Below are positions 44,892 through 56,149 of a stretch of 64,000 nucleotides of DNA, piece after piece (the stretch's first letter is position 1; each line of letters starts with the position of its first letter). Source of the stretch: JBFKAV01 sp041621405. Its GTDB lineage: Bacteria > Pseudomonadota > Alphaproteobacteria > Rhodobacterales > Rhodobacteraceae. Location: the NCBI GenBank assembly GCA_041621405.1, contig JBFKAV010000003.1, positions 1 to 64,000 on the forward strand, given 5' to 3'. The notes beneath the pieces are model-generated. The model had not been told where the DNA came from. It ran no database searches and worked only from the letters and a program-made list of their open reading frames with translations. The position numbers and the translations under genes were made by a program.

Positions 44892-47842
44892 CCGAACAAT
44901 CCCCCAATGACCTCTTCAAGGCCTCGTCCTTCCTGCAGGGCCACAACGCCGAGTACATCGAGCAGCTCTACGCCCGCTACGCCAATGACCCCGGCGCGGT
45001 CGACGAGGCCTGGCAGCAGTTCTTCCGCGACCTCGGCGACAGCGAGGTCGACGCCAAGCGCGAGGCCGCCAGCCCCTCCTGGGCGCGGGCGGACTGGCCG
45101 CCGGTGCCGTCGGACGAGCTGACCCATGCGCTCGACGGGCAGTGGGCCGAGCCGGCGAGGGCCGCCGAGAAGATCAAGGCGAAGGCCGCCGAGAAGGGCG
45201 TCCCGGTCACCGAGGACCAGGTCAAGCGCGCCGTGCTCGACTCGGTCCGCGCGCTGATGCTGATCCGCGCCTACCGCATTCGCGGCCACCTGGTGGCCGA
45301 CCTCGACCCCCTAGGCCTGCGCTCGGAGACCCCGCATCCCGAACTCGACCCACGCTCCTACGGCTTCGCCGAGGCCGACATGGACCGGCCGATCTTCATC
45401 GACCAGGTGCTGGGGCTCGACTTCGCCTCGATGCGGCAGATCCTCGAGATCGTGAAGCGTACCTATTGTGGCACCTTCGCGCTCCAGTACATGCACATCT
45501 CCGACCCCGAGCAGGCCGGCTGGCTCAAGGAGCGGATCGAGGGCTACGGCAAGGAAATCGCCTTCACCCGCGAGGGCCGGCGCGCGATCCTGAACAAGCT
45601 TGTGGAGGCCGAGGGCTTCGAGAAGTTCCTGCACGTCAAGTACATGGGCACCAAGCGCTTCGGGCTCGACGGCGGCGAGGCGCTGATCCCGGCGATGGAG
45701 CAGATCATCAAGCGCGGCGGCAGCCTCGGGGTGAAGGACATCGTGATCGGCATGCCGCACCGCGGCCGGCTCTCGGTGCTGGCCAACGTCATGGAAAAGC
45801 CTTACCGGGCGATCTTCAACGAGTTCCAGGGCGGCAGCTTCAAGCCCGAGGACGTCGACGGCTCGGGCGACGTGAAGTACCATCTCGGCGCGTCGTCGGA
45901 CCGCACCTTCGACAACAACACCGTCCACCTCTCGCTCACAGCCAACCCCAGCCACCTCGAGGCGGTGAACCCGGTGGTGCTCGGCAAGGCGCGCGCCAAG
46001 CAGGACCAGGTGCACGACGCCGACCGCTCGGCGGTGCTGCCGATCCTGCTGCACGGCGATGCCGCCTTCGCCGGCCAGGGCGTAGTGGCGGAGTGCTTCC
46101 AGCTCTCCGGCATCCGCGGCCACCGCACCGGCGGCACGATCCACATCATCGTCAACAACCAGATCGGCTTTACCACCGCGCCGCACTTCTCGCGGACGTC
46201 GCCTTATCCGACCGACATCGCGCTGATGGTCGAGGCGCCGATCTTCCACGTGAACGGCGACGACCCCGAGGCCGTGGTCCACGCCGCCAGGGTCGCCATC
46301 GAGTTCCGGCAGAAGTTCCACAAGGACGTGGTAATCGATGTGTTCTGCTACCGGCGCTTCGGCCACAACGAGGGCGACGAGCCGATGTTCACCAACCCCT
46401 CGATGTACACCCGGATCAAGCGGCACAAGACGACGCTGCAGCTCTATACCGAGCGTCTCGTCGCCGATGGCCTCATTCCCGAGGGCGAGATCGACGACAT
46501 GAAAGCGGCGTTCCAGGCCCATCTCAACCAGGAATTCGACGCCGGCAGGGACTACAAGCCCAACAAGGCCGACTGGCTCGACGGCCGCTGGAGCCACGTC
46601 GAACGCCAGGGCGAGGAGTACCAGCGCGGCGAGACCGCGATCACCAAGAAGCTCTTGAAGGAGCTCGGCGCCGCCCTGACCGGCGTGCCCGAGGGCTTCA
46701 AGCTGCACAAGACGGTGGGCCGCCTTCTCGAAGCCAAGGCCGAGATGTTCAAGACCGGCAAGGGGTTCGACTGGGCCACGGGCGAGGCGTTGGCGTTCGG
46801 CTCGCTCCTGACCGAGGGCTATGTCGTCCGCCTCGCGGGCCAGGACTCGGCCCGCGGCACGTTCTCGCAGCGCCACTCGGCCTTCGTCGACCAGGAGACC
46901 GAGGAGCGCTACCATCCGCTCAACAACATCCGCGAGGGCCAGGCGCGCTACGAGGTCATCGACTCGATGCTCTCGGAATACGCCGTGCTCGGCTTCGAAT
47001 ACGGCTACTCGCTGGCCGAACCCAACGCGCTCACGATCTGGGAGGCGCAGTTCGGCGATTTCGCCAACGGCGCCCAGATCATGTTCGACCAGTTCATCTC
47101 CTCGGGCGAGCGCAAGTGGCTCAGGATGTCCGGCCTGGTGATGCTCCTGCCGCACGGCTTCGAAGGCCAGGGGCCCGAGCACAGCTCGGCCCGGCTCGAG
47201 CGGTTCCTGCAGATGTGCGCCGAGGACAACTGGATCGTCGCGAACTGCACCACGCCGGCGAACTATTTCCACATCCTGCGCCGCCAGCTGCACCGCGGCT
47301 TCCGCAAGCCGCTGGTGCTGATGACGCCGAAATCCCTCCTGCGCCACAAGCTCGCGATTTCGAATGCCGAGGAGTTCACGACCGGCTCGTCGTTCCACCG
47401 CGTGCTGTGGGACGACGCCCAGAAGGGCCATTCCGACACCAAGCTCGCCGCCGACAAGAAGATCCGCCGGGTCGTGCTCTGCTCGGGCAAGGTCTACTTC
47501 GACCTGCTCGAGGAGCGCGACGCCCGCGGCATCGACGACGTCTACCTCCTGCGCGTCGAGCAGTTCTACCCGTTCCCGGCGCATTCGATGGTCCAGGAGC
47601 TCTCGCGCTTCAAGGAGGCCGAGATCGTCTGGTGCCAGGAAGAGCCCAAGAACCAGGGCGGCTGGTACTTCATGGAGCCCAACATCGAGTGGGTGCTCAC
47701 GCGGATCGGCGCCAAACACAGCCGGCCCCGCTACGTGGGCCGCTCGGCCACCGCCTCGCCCGCGACGGGCCTGGCGAGCCAACACAAGGAACAGCAACAG
47801 GCGCTCGTGAACGAGGCGCTGACAGTGGAAGGGAAGAGTTGA
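44888..47842 (+). CDS. sucA: 2-oxoglutarate dehydrogenase E1
   Basis: 984-aa ThDP-dependent decarboxylase of the 2-oxoglutarate dehydrogenase complex. N-terminal segment [20 protein letters not shown] (E2-binding type), core [15 protein letters not shown], ThDP site [20 protein letters not shown] and [10 protein letters not shown], and the C-terminal transketolase-like part ([20 protein letters not shown]). Full length for the alphaproteobacterial family. sucB follows after one base. Confidence 0.98.
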   Translation: MTEQSPNDLFKASSFLQGHNAEYIEQLYARYANDPGAVDEAWQQFFRDLGDSEVDAKREAASPSWARADWPPVPSDELTHALDGQWAEPARAAEKIKAKAAEKGVPVTEDQVKRAVLDSVRALMLIRAYRIRGHLVADLDPLGLRSETPHPELDPRSYGFAEADMDRPIFIDQVLGLDFASMRQILEIVKRTYCGTFALQYMHISDPEQAGWLKERIEGYGKEIAFTREGRRAILNKLVEAEGFEKFLHVKYMGTKRFGLDGGEALIPAMEQIIKRGGSLGVKDIVIGMPHRGRLSVLANVMEKPYRAIFNEFQGGSFKPEDVDGSGDVKYHLGASSDRTFDNNTVHLSLTANPSHLEAVNPVVLGKARAKQDQVHDADRSAVLPILLHGDAAFAGQGVVAECFQLSGIRGHRTGGTIHIIVNNQIGFTTAPHFSRTSPYPTDIALMVEAPIFHVNGDDPEAVVHAARVAIEFRQKFHKDVVIDVFCYRRFGHNEGDEPMFTNPSMYTRIKRHKTTLQLYTERLVADGLIPEGEIDDMKAAFQAHLNQEFDAGRDYKPNKADWLDGRWSHVERQGEEYQRGETAITKKLLKELGAALTGVPEGFKLHKTVGRLLEAKAEMFKTGKGFDWATGEALAFGSLLTEGYVVRLAGQDSARGTFSQRHSAFVDQETEERYHPLNNIREGQARYEVIDSMLSEYAVLGFEYGYSLAEPNALTIWEAQFGDFANGAQIMFDQFISSGERKWLRMSGLVMLLPHGFEGQGPEHSSARLERFLQMCAEDNWIVANCTTPANYFHILRRQLHRGFRKPLVLMTPKSLLRHKLAISNAEEFTTGSSFHRVLWDDAQKGHSDTKLAADKKIRRVVLCSGKVYFDLLEERDARGIDDVYLLRVEQFYPFPAHSMVQELSRFKEAEIVWCQEEPKNQGGWYFMEPNIEWVLTRIGAKHSRPRYVGRSATASPATGLASQHKEQQQALVNEALTVEGKS

Positions 47843-47843
47843 G

Positions 47844-49106
<1,263 letters not shown>

Positions 49107-49145
49107 TCGTCTGATCCCGTCAAGGCGAAGTTGGGGGAATCGGAC

Positions 49146-49541
49146 ATGTCGAACGAACTGAACATCCTGGCGCTCTACGGCCTCTACACCTGCCTGATCC
49201 TGATCCTGAAGGTCACGGGCGCGACCGGCCAGCTCGGCATGGGCTACATCCTGTCCTCGCGCGACGAGCAGCGTACGCTGACCGGCATCATCGCCCGGCT
49301 CGACCGGGCGCTGACGAACTCGATCACGGCGCTGGCGCTCTTCGCCCCGGCGGTGCTGATCCTGCAGGCGAAGGGGGCCTCGGGCGCCGGGTCGCTCGCC
49401 GCCGCCCAGGTCTTCCTCGTCGCGCGCGTGCTCTACGTTCCGGCCTACGGCTTTGGCATCACCGGGTTGCGCACAGCTCTCTGGCTCGCTGGCTTCGCCG
49501 CGACGGTGATCCTCTACCTGATCGGCCTGATGGCGACATGA
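49146..49541 (+). CDS. MAPEG family membrane protein
   Basis: 131-aa protein with four hydrophobic segments ([72 protein letters not shown]). The phrase [18 protein letters not shown] and [15 protein letters not shown] are typical of bacterial MAPEG proteins (glutathione/eicosanoid-type membrane enzymes). It sits between sucB and lpd. I chose ATG 49146 with GGGGGAA upstream. Confidence 0.85.
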   Translation: MSNELNILALYGLYTCLILILKVTGATGQLGMGYILSSRDEQRTLTGIIARLDRALTNSITALALFAPAVLILQAKGASGAGSLAAAQVFLVARVLYVPAYGFGITGLRTALWLAGFAATVILYLIGLMAT

Positions 49542-49680
49542 TCGCCAACCGCACCGCCCTCGCGCCGCGCTACGTCGCGGCCCCGATTCATCTCTCCCTC
49601 ATTCTCCTTGTTGCAAATACCGTCGGGGGGCGCGGGGGGCAGACAGCCCACCGCTCCGCCGGCAAAGAAAGGAGCCACCC

Positions 49681-51069
<1,389 letters not shown>

Positions 51070-51102
51070 GAACGGAGCCGGGAGGCGGGGGCTGTCTGCC
51101 TC

Positions 51103-51150
51103 TCCCCCCGGACCCCCTAACCCCGAGGGTACTTGGAAAACGGGGAAGGG
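51103..51150. repeat. intergenic repeat, copy C
   Basis: CCCCCCGGACCCCC, four extra bases, then CCGAGGGTACTTGGAAAACG and GGGAAGGG, between the converging lpd and aldehyde dehydrogenase genes. Nearly identical, in inverted orientation, to copy D at the other end of the dehydrogenase gene. Confidence 0.6.
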
Positions 51151-51165
51151 AAGGGTTCCTGCAGC

Positions 51166-53520
51166 TCAGCCTTCGCCGTAGGGCACCCAGATCGTCTTGA
51201 CCTCGGTCGCGGCCTCGAGGAAGGCCCGTCCCTCGCCCTCGGGCGAGAACCAGTCCCGGCCGCGTCCGTAATTCACCCAGGCCCGCTTGAGGTTCCCCGC
51301 CGCCTCCTTCTCGATCAGGCCCGAGATGTCGGACGAGGAGAACGACCAGACCGCATCGACGTCGAGATGGCCCGCCAGCGTCTTCGCGAGATCGGCGTGG
51401 CCCCCCGTCACGATGTTGACCACGCCCCCCGGCACGTCGGACGTGTCGAGCACCTGGTAGAAGTCGGTCGCCGCCAGCGGGAAAGGCTCCGAAGGCACCA
51501 GCACGCAGGTGTTCCCCATGGCGATCGCCGGCGCCATCACCGACACGAAGCCCAGAAGCGGCGCCTCGTCGGGGCAGAAGCCGCCGATCACGCCCACCGG
51601 CTCGTTCATGGCGAGCGCGATGCCGCGGAGCGGCACGCCCTTGGCCCGGCCCTCGTGCTTGTCGGCCCAGGCGGCCCAGGTGAAGAGCCGCCGCACCGCC
51701 GCCTCCACCTCGGCCTCGCCGCGCTTGCCGGTGAACTCACGCAACCGTCCGGCAAACTCCGGCGCCCGCGCCGAGAGGTTCTCGGCGAGGTAGAAGAGGA
51801 TCTGGCCGCGCAGATGCCCGGTCGTGCGCGCCCAGCCCCGCGCCGCCTGGGCGGCCTCCACCGCGTTGCGGATGTCCTTGCGGTTGCCGAGCGGCGCGTG
51901 CCCCAAGAGCCGCCCGCCCGGCCCCCAGACGGCGCAAGAATAGCCGCCGTCGGGTCGCGCCTGCTTGCCGCCGACGTAGTTCTTTGCCGTGCGGTCGATC
52001 CCCTCCGGCCCGTCGATGGTCTTCGGGGCTGCCACCGCGGCCGGGGGTTTCAGCTTCGGCCCCGGCCTGGCGGGCCGGAGGTACGACCTGAGCCCCTCCC
52101 AGCCGCCCTCCCGTCCGAAGCCGGATTCCTTCACGCCACCGAACCCCGCGGCCGCGTCGAAGAGGTTGGTCGCGTTCACCCAGACGACGCCGGCCTTCAG
52201 CTTCGGCGCCACGTCGAGGGCGAGGTTGACGTTCTCGGTCCAGAGGCTCGCCGCCAGCCCGTACCGGGTGTTGTTGGCCAGAGCCACCGCCTCGGCCGGC
52301 GTCCGGAACGTCGCCGAGACCAGCACCGGCCCGAAGATCTCCTCCTGCATCAGCATCGCCGATGGCGTCAGCCCGGTGATCAGCGTCGGCGGATAAAAGC
52401 AGCCGCCCTCGGGCATTTCCGCCGCCGACCGATAGACCTCGCCCTCGGCGCCGCCCTCGTCGACCATCCGGGTGATCGTGGCAAGCTGCACCGGGTCGAC
52501 CACCGCGCCGACGTCGATGCACTTGTCCAGGGGAGCGCCGATCCTGAGCCCGTCCATCCGCCGCTTCAGCTTGCCGTGGAACCGGTCGGCCACGCCCTCC
52601 TGCACCAGGAGGCGCGAGCCGGCGCAGCAGACCTGGCCCTGATTGAACCAGATCGCGTCGACCAGGCCCTCGACGGCCGAATCCAGGTCGGCGTCGTCGA
52701 AGACGATGTAGGGCGACTTGCCGCCCAGCTCGAGCGTCAGCGCCTTGCCGGTCCCCGCCGTCACTTCCCTGATCTTGCGCCCGACCTCGGTCGAGCCGGT
52801 GAAGGCCACCTTGTCGACGCCGGGATGGGCGACCAGCGCCGCCCCGGTCGCGCCGTCGCCGGTCAGGATGTTCACGACGCCCTTCGGCACGCCGGCCTCG
52901 CGGGCCAGGTCGGCGAAGAGAAGCGCGGTCAGCGGCGTGTACTCGGCGGGCTTCAGCACCACCGTGTTCCCCGCCGCCAGGGCCGGCGCCACCTTCCAGA
53001 CCAGCATCAGGAGCGGGAAGTTCCACGGGATCACCTGGCCGCAGACCCCATGCGGCGCCATCCCAGGCATCTCGGTGTCCAGAAGCTGCGCCAGCCCTGC
53101 GTGGTAGTAGAAATGCCGCTGCGCCAGCGGTATGTCGATGTCCCGGCTCTCCCGGATCGGCTTGCCGTTGTCGAGCGTCTCCAGCACTGCGAACATCCGG
53201 GACTGCTTCTGCAGCAGCCGCGCCAGCGCATAGAGCACGCGGGCTCGCTCGTGCCCGGAAGTCTTGCCCCAGCGCCCCGCCGCCTTCCGCGCCGCCGCGA
53301 CCGCCGCGTCCACCTCGGCTGCACCACCCAGCGATACCCTGGCCAGCACCATTCCGTTCGCCGGGTTCCGGGTCTCGAAGCTCTCGCCCGGCGCGGTGAA
53401 GGTGCCGCCGATGAACTGGCCGAAGCTTCGCCCGTGACGATCGAGCCAGGCCACGACCTCCGCCGCCCCCTCGGGCGCCGGCCCGTAGTCCATGCTGTCG
53501 AAGATCTCGCGGACCGTCAT
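51166..53520 (-). CDS. aldehyde dehydrogenase with two ALDH domains, second catalytically dead
   Basis: 784 aa. Residues about 1-490 form a full NAD-dependent aldehyde dehydrogenase: IPWNFPLLMLVWKVAPALAA, FTGSTEVGRKI, base Glu in LELGGKSPYIVFDD and nucleophile Cys in FNQGQVCCAGSRLLVQ. The remainder is a second, incomplete ALDH domain (YVGGKQARPDGGYSCAVW onward, EPVGVIGGFCPDEAPLLGFV) that ends (WVNYGRGRDW...) without the catalytic Cys. ATG 53520 follows GGGGAAGGGC. It follows deoC after 67 bases, a pairing suggesting deoxyribose-derived acetaldehyde as substrate. Confidence 0.87.
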   Translation of the reverse strand: MTVREIFDSMDYGPAPEGAAEVVAWLDRHGRSFGQFIGGTFTAPGESFETRNPANGMVLARVSLGGAAEVDAAVAAARKAAGRWGKTSGHERARVLYALARLLQKQSRMFAVLETLDNGKPIRESRDIDIPLAQRHFYYHAGLAQLLDTEMPGMAPHGVCGQVIPWNFPLLMLVWKVAPALAAGNTVVLKPAEYTPLTALLFADLAREAGVPKGVVNILTGDGATGAALVAHPGVDKVAFTGSTEVGRKIREVTAGTGKALTLELGGKSPYIVFDDADLDSAVEGLVDAIWFNQGQVCCAGSRLLVQEGVADRFHGKLKRRMDGLRIGAPLDKCIDVGAVVDPVQLATITRMVDEGGAEGEVYRSAAEMPEGGCFYPPTLITGLTPSAMLMQEEIFGPVLVSATFRTPAEAVALANNTRYGLAASLWTENVNLALDVAPKLKAGVVWVNATNLFDAAAGFGGVKESGFGREGGWEGLRSYLRPARPGPKLKPPAAVAAPKTIDGPEGIDRTAKNYVGGKQARPDGGYSCAVWGPGGRLLGHAPLGNRKDIRNAVEAAQAARGWARTTGHLRGQILFYLAENLSARAPEFAGRLREFTGKRGEAEVEAAVRRLFTWAAWADKHEGRAKGVPLRGIALAMNEPVGVIGGFCPDEAPLLGFVSVMAPAIAMGNTCVLVPSEPFPLAATDFYQVLDTSDVPGGVVNIVTGGHADLAKTLAGHLDVDAVWSFSSSDISGLIEKEAAGNLKRAWVNYGRGRDWFSPEGEGRAFLEAATEVKTIWVPYGEG

Positions 53521-53571
53521 GCCCTTCCCCTTTTCCAAGTATCCTCCGGGGGGTCCGGGGGGTGGAAAACC
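53521..53571 (-). repeat. intergenic repeat, copy D
   Basis: On the minus strand CCCCCCGGACCCCCCGGAGG, then ATACTTGGAAAAGGGGAAGG, ending at the ALDH start codon, so its GGGGAAGG tail may serve as the ribosome site. Inverted relative to copy C. Confidence 0.6.
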
Positions 53572-53587
53572 CCCCGGCCTCGCGACC

Positions 53588-54589
53588 TCAGCCCATCGGA
53601 TGCCGGTCGGCTGCCGAGTACCGTCCGGTCACGAAATGCTCGAGCTGCCGCTCGATGTCGCCCAGAAGGCTCGATGCTCCGAACCGGAACAGATCCGGCA
53701 TCAACCAGCGGTCGCCCAGCTCGTCCTTCATCAGCGCCAGGTAGACGAGCGCGTCCTTCGCCTTCGAGATCCCGCCTGCCGGCTTGTAGCCGACGCGGTA
53801 GCCGGTGCGCTCGTGGTACTCGCGGATCGCCCGGATCATCGCCAGGCTCACCGGCAGCGTGGCGTTCACCGCCTCCTTGCCGGTCGAGGTCTTGATGAAA
53901 TCCGCCCCCGCCATCATCGCCACCAGGCTTGCCCGGCCGACGTTCCTGAGAGTCCCCAGCTCGCCCGTCGCCAGGATCGCCTTCAGATGCGCCGTGCCGC
54001 AGGCCTCGCGGAACTCCCTCACCTCGTCGTAAAGCGCCTGCCAGTCGCCGGTCAGCGCATGCCGGCGCGAGATCACGATGTCGATCTCCTGCGCCCCCGC
54101 GGCCACGCTCTCGCCGATCTCGGCGACCCTGAGCCGGTAGGGCGAGAGCCCCGCCGGAAACCCGGTCGAGACCGCCGCCACCGGGATCCCGGAGCCCTTC
54201 AGCGCGCGGACCGCGACCGCCACCATCTCGTGGTAGACGCAGACCGCGCCCACGGTCAGACCCTCCATGCCCAGCGCCTGAAGCAGATCGGCGCGCACCG
54301 GCTGCCTCGCCTTGGCGCAGAGCCGAAGCACCCGGCCCCCGGTGTCGTCCCCCGCAAGCGTGGTCAGGTCGATGAGCGAGACCGCCTTGCAGAGCCAGGC
54401 CGCCTGCCATTCCTTCTTCACCGAGCGCCGCCCGGGCAGTGTCGCCGCCCTCCGTTCGATCGCCGAGGTATTGGCCTGCACGGCCGCCACCCAGTCGAGA
54501 TCGAGCGCCGTCCCCGGGTTGCGCGGATGCCCCACCTGCGGCAGCCCCGCCGCCACGCTCGCGACCCTGGTCGTCTCGCCGAGCTCCAC
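53588..54589 (-). CDS. deoC: deoxyribose-phosphate aldolase
   Basis: 333-aa class I aldolase splitting deoxyribose 5-phosphate into glyceraldehyde 3-phosphate and acetaldehyde. Schiff-base Lys is in GADFIKTSTGKEAVNATLP; the second Lys is in GYRVGYKPAGGI; the Asp pair with AGAQEIDIVISRRHAL. GTG 54589 follows GGAG at about seven bases. The N-terminal extension (about 60 aa before the barrel) is as in the longer DeoC group. Confidence 0.93.
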   Translation of the reverse strand: MELGETTRVASVAAGLPQVGHPRNPGTALDLDWVAAVQANTSAIERRAATLPGRRSVKKEWQAAWLCKAVSLIDLTTLAGDDTGGRVLRLCAKARQPVRADLLQALGMEGLTVGAVCVYHEMVAVAVRALKGSGIPVAAVSTGFPAGLSPYRLRVAEIGESVAAGAQEIDIVISRRHALTGDWQALYDEVREFREACGTAHLKAILATGELGTLRNVGRASLVAMMAGADFIKTSTGKEAVNATLPVSLAMIRAIREYHERTGYRVGYKPAGGISKAKDALVYLALMKDELGDRWLMPDLFRFGASSLLGDIERQLEHFVTGRYSAADRHPMG

Positions 54590-54661
54590 GCCACGTCTCC
54601 TTCCGGCCGAGCGCCAAGGCTCGCATGGGCCCGGGCCGCTTGGCAAGGCGCGCGCGGTGGG

Positions 54662-54690
54662 TTGGCAGTCGCCCGGCGGCAAGCTAGGCT
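54662..54690 (+). promoter_or_regulatory. candidate sigma70-type promoter of the TAXI-TRAP genes
   Basis: TTGGCA (54662-54667), 17 bases, TAGGCT (54685-54690), ending 32 bases before ATG 54723. Confidence 0.5.
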
Positions 54691-54722
54691 CGCGAGCAAT
54701 CACAACGCAACGGGAGGCAATC

Positions 54723-55682
54723 ATGAATCTCTTCAAGGCCTTGGCCGTCTCGGCCATTGTCGTCGCGGGTCCCGCGATGGCGCAGGAACAGCTCTCCATC
54801 GCCACCGGCGGGACGGGCGGCGTCTACTACCCAATGGGCGGCGGCCTCGCCGAGATCATCAACAACCATGTCGAGGGCTACTCGGCCGCCGCCGAAGTAA
54901 CCGGCGCCTCGGTCGAGAACATGGGGCTGATCGCCTCCGGCGACGCCGATTTCGCCATCGCGCTCGCCGACACGGTGTACCAGGGCTATACCGGCACTGG
55001 CCGATTTGAGGGCCAGGCACTGCCGATGGTGCGCGCGGTAGGCTCGCTCTACGCCAACATGGTGCAGATCGTCACCCTGGCCGACAGCGGCATCGCCTCG
55101 ATCGACGACCTCAAGGGCAAGCGGGTCTCGGTCGGCGCGCCGGGCTCGGGCACCGAGGTCAACGCCCAGACGATCCTCTCCGCCAACGGCATCACCTTCG
55201 ACGACTTCGAGGTCCACCGCCTCAACTTCAACGAAACCGCCGACGCACTCAACAACGGCGACATCGACGCCGGGTTCTGGTCGGTCGGCGCCCCGACCTC
55301 CTCGATCCTGAACCTCGCCACCACCAACAAGATCGCGGTCCTCTCGCTCAGCGAGGACCAGGTCGCCAAGGCGATGGAGGCCGAGGCGGTCATGGCACCG
55401 CTGTCGCTGCCCGGCGGCATCTACAGCGGCGTCCCCGACGCGGTCTCGACCGTGGGCGTGCCGAACGTGCTCGTGGTCTCGGCCGAGACCGACGAGGAGC
55501 TGGTCTACGCCGTCACCAAGGCGATGTTCGAGAATATCGCCGACCTGCAGGCGGTGCACCCGGCCGCGAACGAGACGACGGTGGAGTTCTCCATGATCGC
55601 CACGCCGGTCCCGCTCCACCCGGGCGCGCTGCGCTACTACGAGGAGATTGGCGCCACGATTCCGGACCGTCTGCGTCCGTGA
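54723..55682 (+). CDS. TAXI-family TRAP transporter solute-binding protein
   Basis: 319-aa periplasmic binding protein. Signal peptide MNLFKALAVSAIVVAGPAMA; then LSIATGGTGGVYYPMGGGLA, the TAXI family start. Other matches: KRVSVGAPGSGTEVNAQTIL, MLHGE-like NFNETADALNNGDIDAGFW, PLHPGALRYYEEIG. Such proteins bind dicarboxylates or amino acids. The stop overlaps the DUF1850 start (GTGA). The ligand is unknown. Confidence 0.92.
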   Translation: MNLFKALAVSAIVVAGPAMAQEQLSIATGGTGGVYYPMGGGLAEIINNHVEGYSAAAEVTGASVENMGLIASGDADFAIALADTVYQGYTGTGRFEGQALPMVRAVGSLYANMVQIVTLADSGIASIDDLKGKRVSVGAPGSGTEVNAQTILSANGITFDDFEVHRLNFNETADALNNGDIDAGFWSVGAPTSSILNLATTNKIAVLSLSEDQVAKAMEAEAVMAPLSLPGGIYSGVPDAVSTVGVPNVLVVSAETDEELVYAVTKAMFENIADLQAVHPAANETTVEFSMIATPVPLHPGALRYYEEIGATIPDRLRP

Positions 55683-56149
55683 TCCGCCATGCCATCGGGC
55701 GGCTCCTCGTCGGGGCCGCCCTCCTCGCCGGTCCCGCCGGTGCCGGCACACTGACGGCCACGCTTCCCGACGGCACGGAGCTTGCCCGCCTTGACGTGCC
55801 CGAGGGCTCCGGCTGGTGCGTGCACTGGCGGCATTCGGTCAAGGGCTTCGAGGTGGCCGACTGCTACGAGAACCGCGCCGGCGCCATGGTCCTCGTCCGC
55901 TCGCACCTGCCCGATTTCGCCGCCGGGCTCGACCACATTCCCGGCCGCGGCGTCCAGCGTTCCGACGGTGAGGGCGGCTACTGGATCGAGGCGCTCGACG
56001 AACCGGTCCCCGGCAACGCCTATGTGCTGCGCCCCGGCGGGCCGACGGTCGACCACCGGCTGCGCGCGGCCAGCGGCGAGGTCTCGCTCTCCCGCCTCGC
56101 CCCCCGCCGGCGGGTCACCATCGCGCTTGTGCCTGAGGACCGCGGATGA
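55679..56149 (+). CDS. DUF1850 protein of a TAXI-TRAP system
   Basis: 156 aa, starting GTG and overlapping the binding-protein stop. Hydrophobic N-terminus (HAIGRLLVGAALLAGPAGAG) and family phrases SGWCVHWRHSVKGFEVADCY, FAAGLDHIPGRGV and GGYWIEALDEPVPGN. DUF1850 proteins accompany TAXI-type TRAP transporters. The stop overlaps the permease ATG (ATGA). Confidence 0.88.
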   Translation: MIRHAIGRLLVGAALLAGPAGAGTLTATLPDGTELARLDVPEGSGWCVHWRHSVKGFEVADCYENRAGAMVLVRSHLPDFAAGLDHIPGRGVQRSDGEGGYWIEALDEPVPGNAYVLRPGGPTVDHRLRAASGEVSLSRLAPRRRVTIALVPEDRG

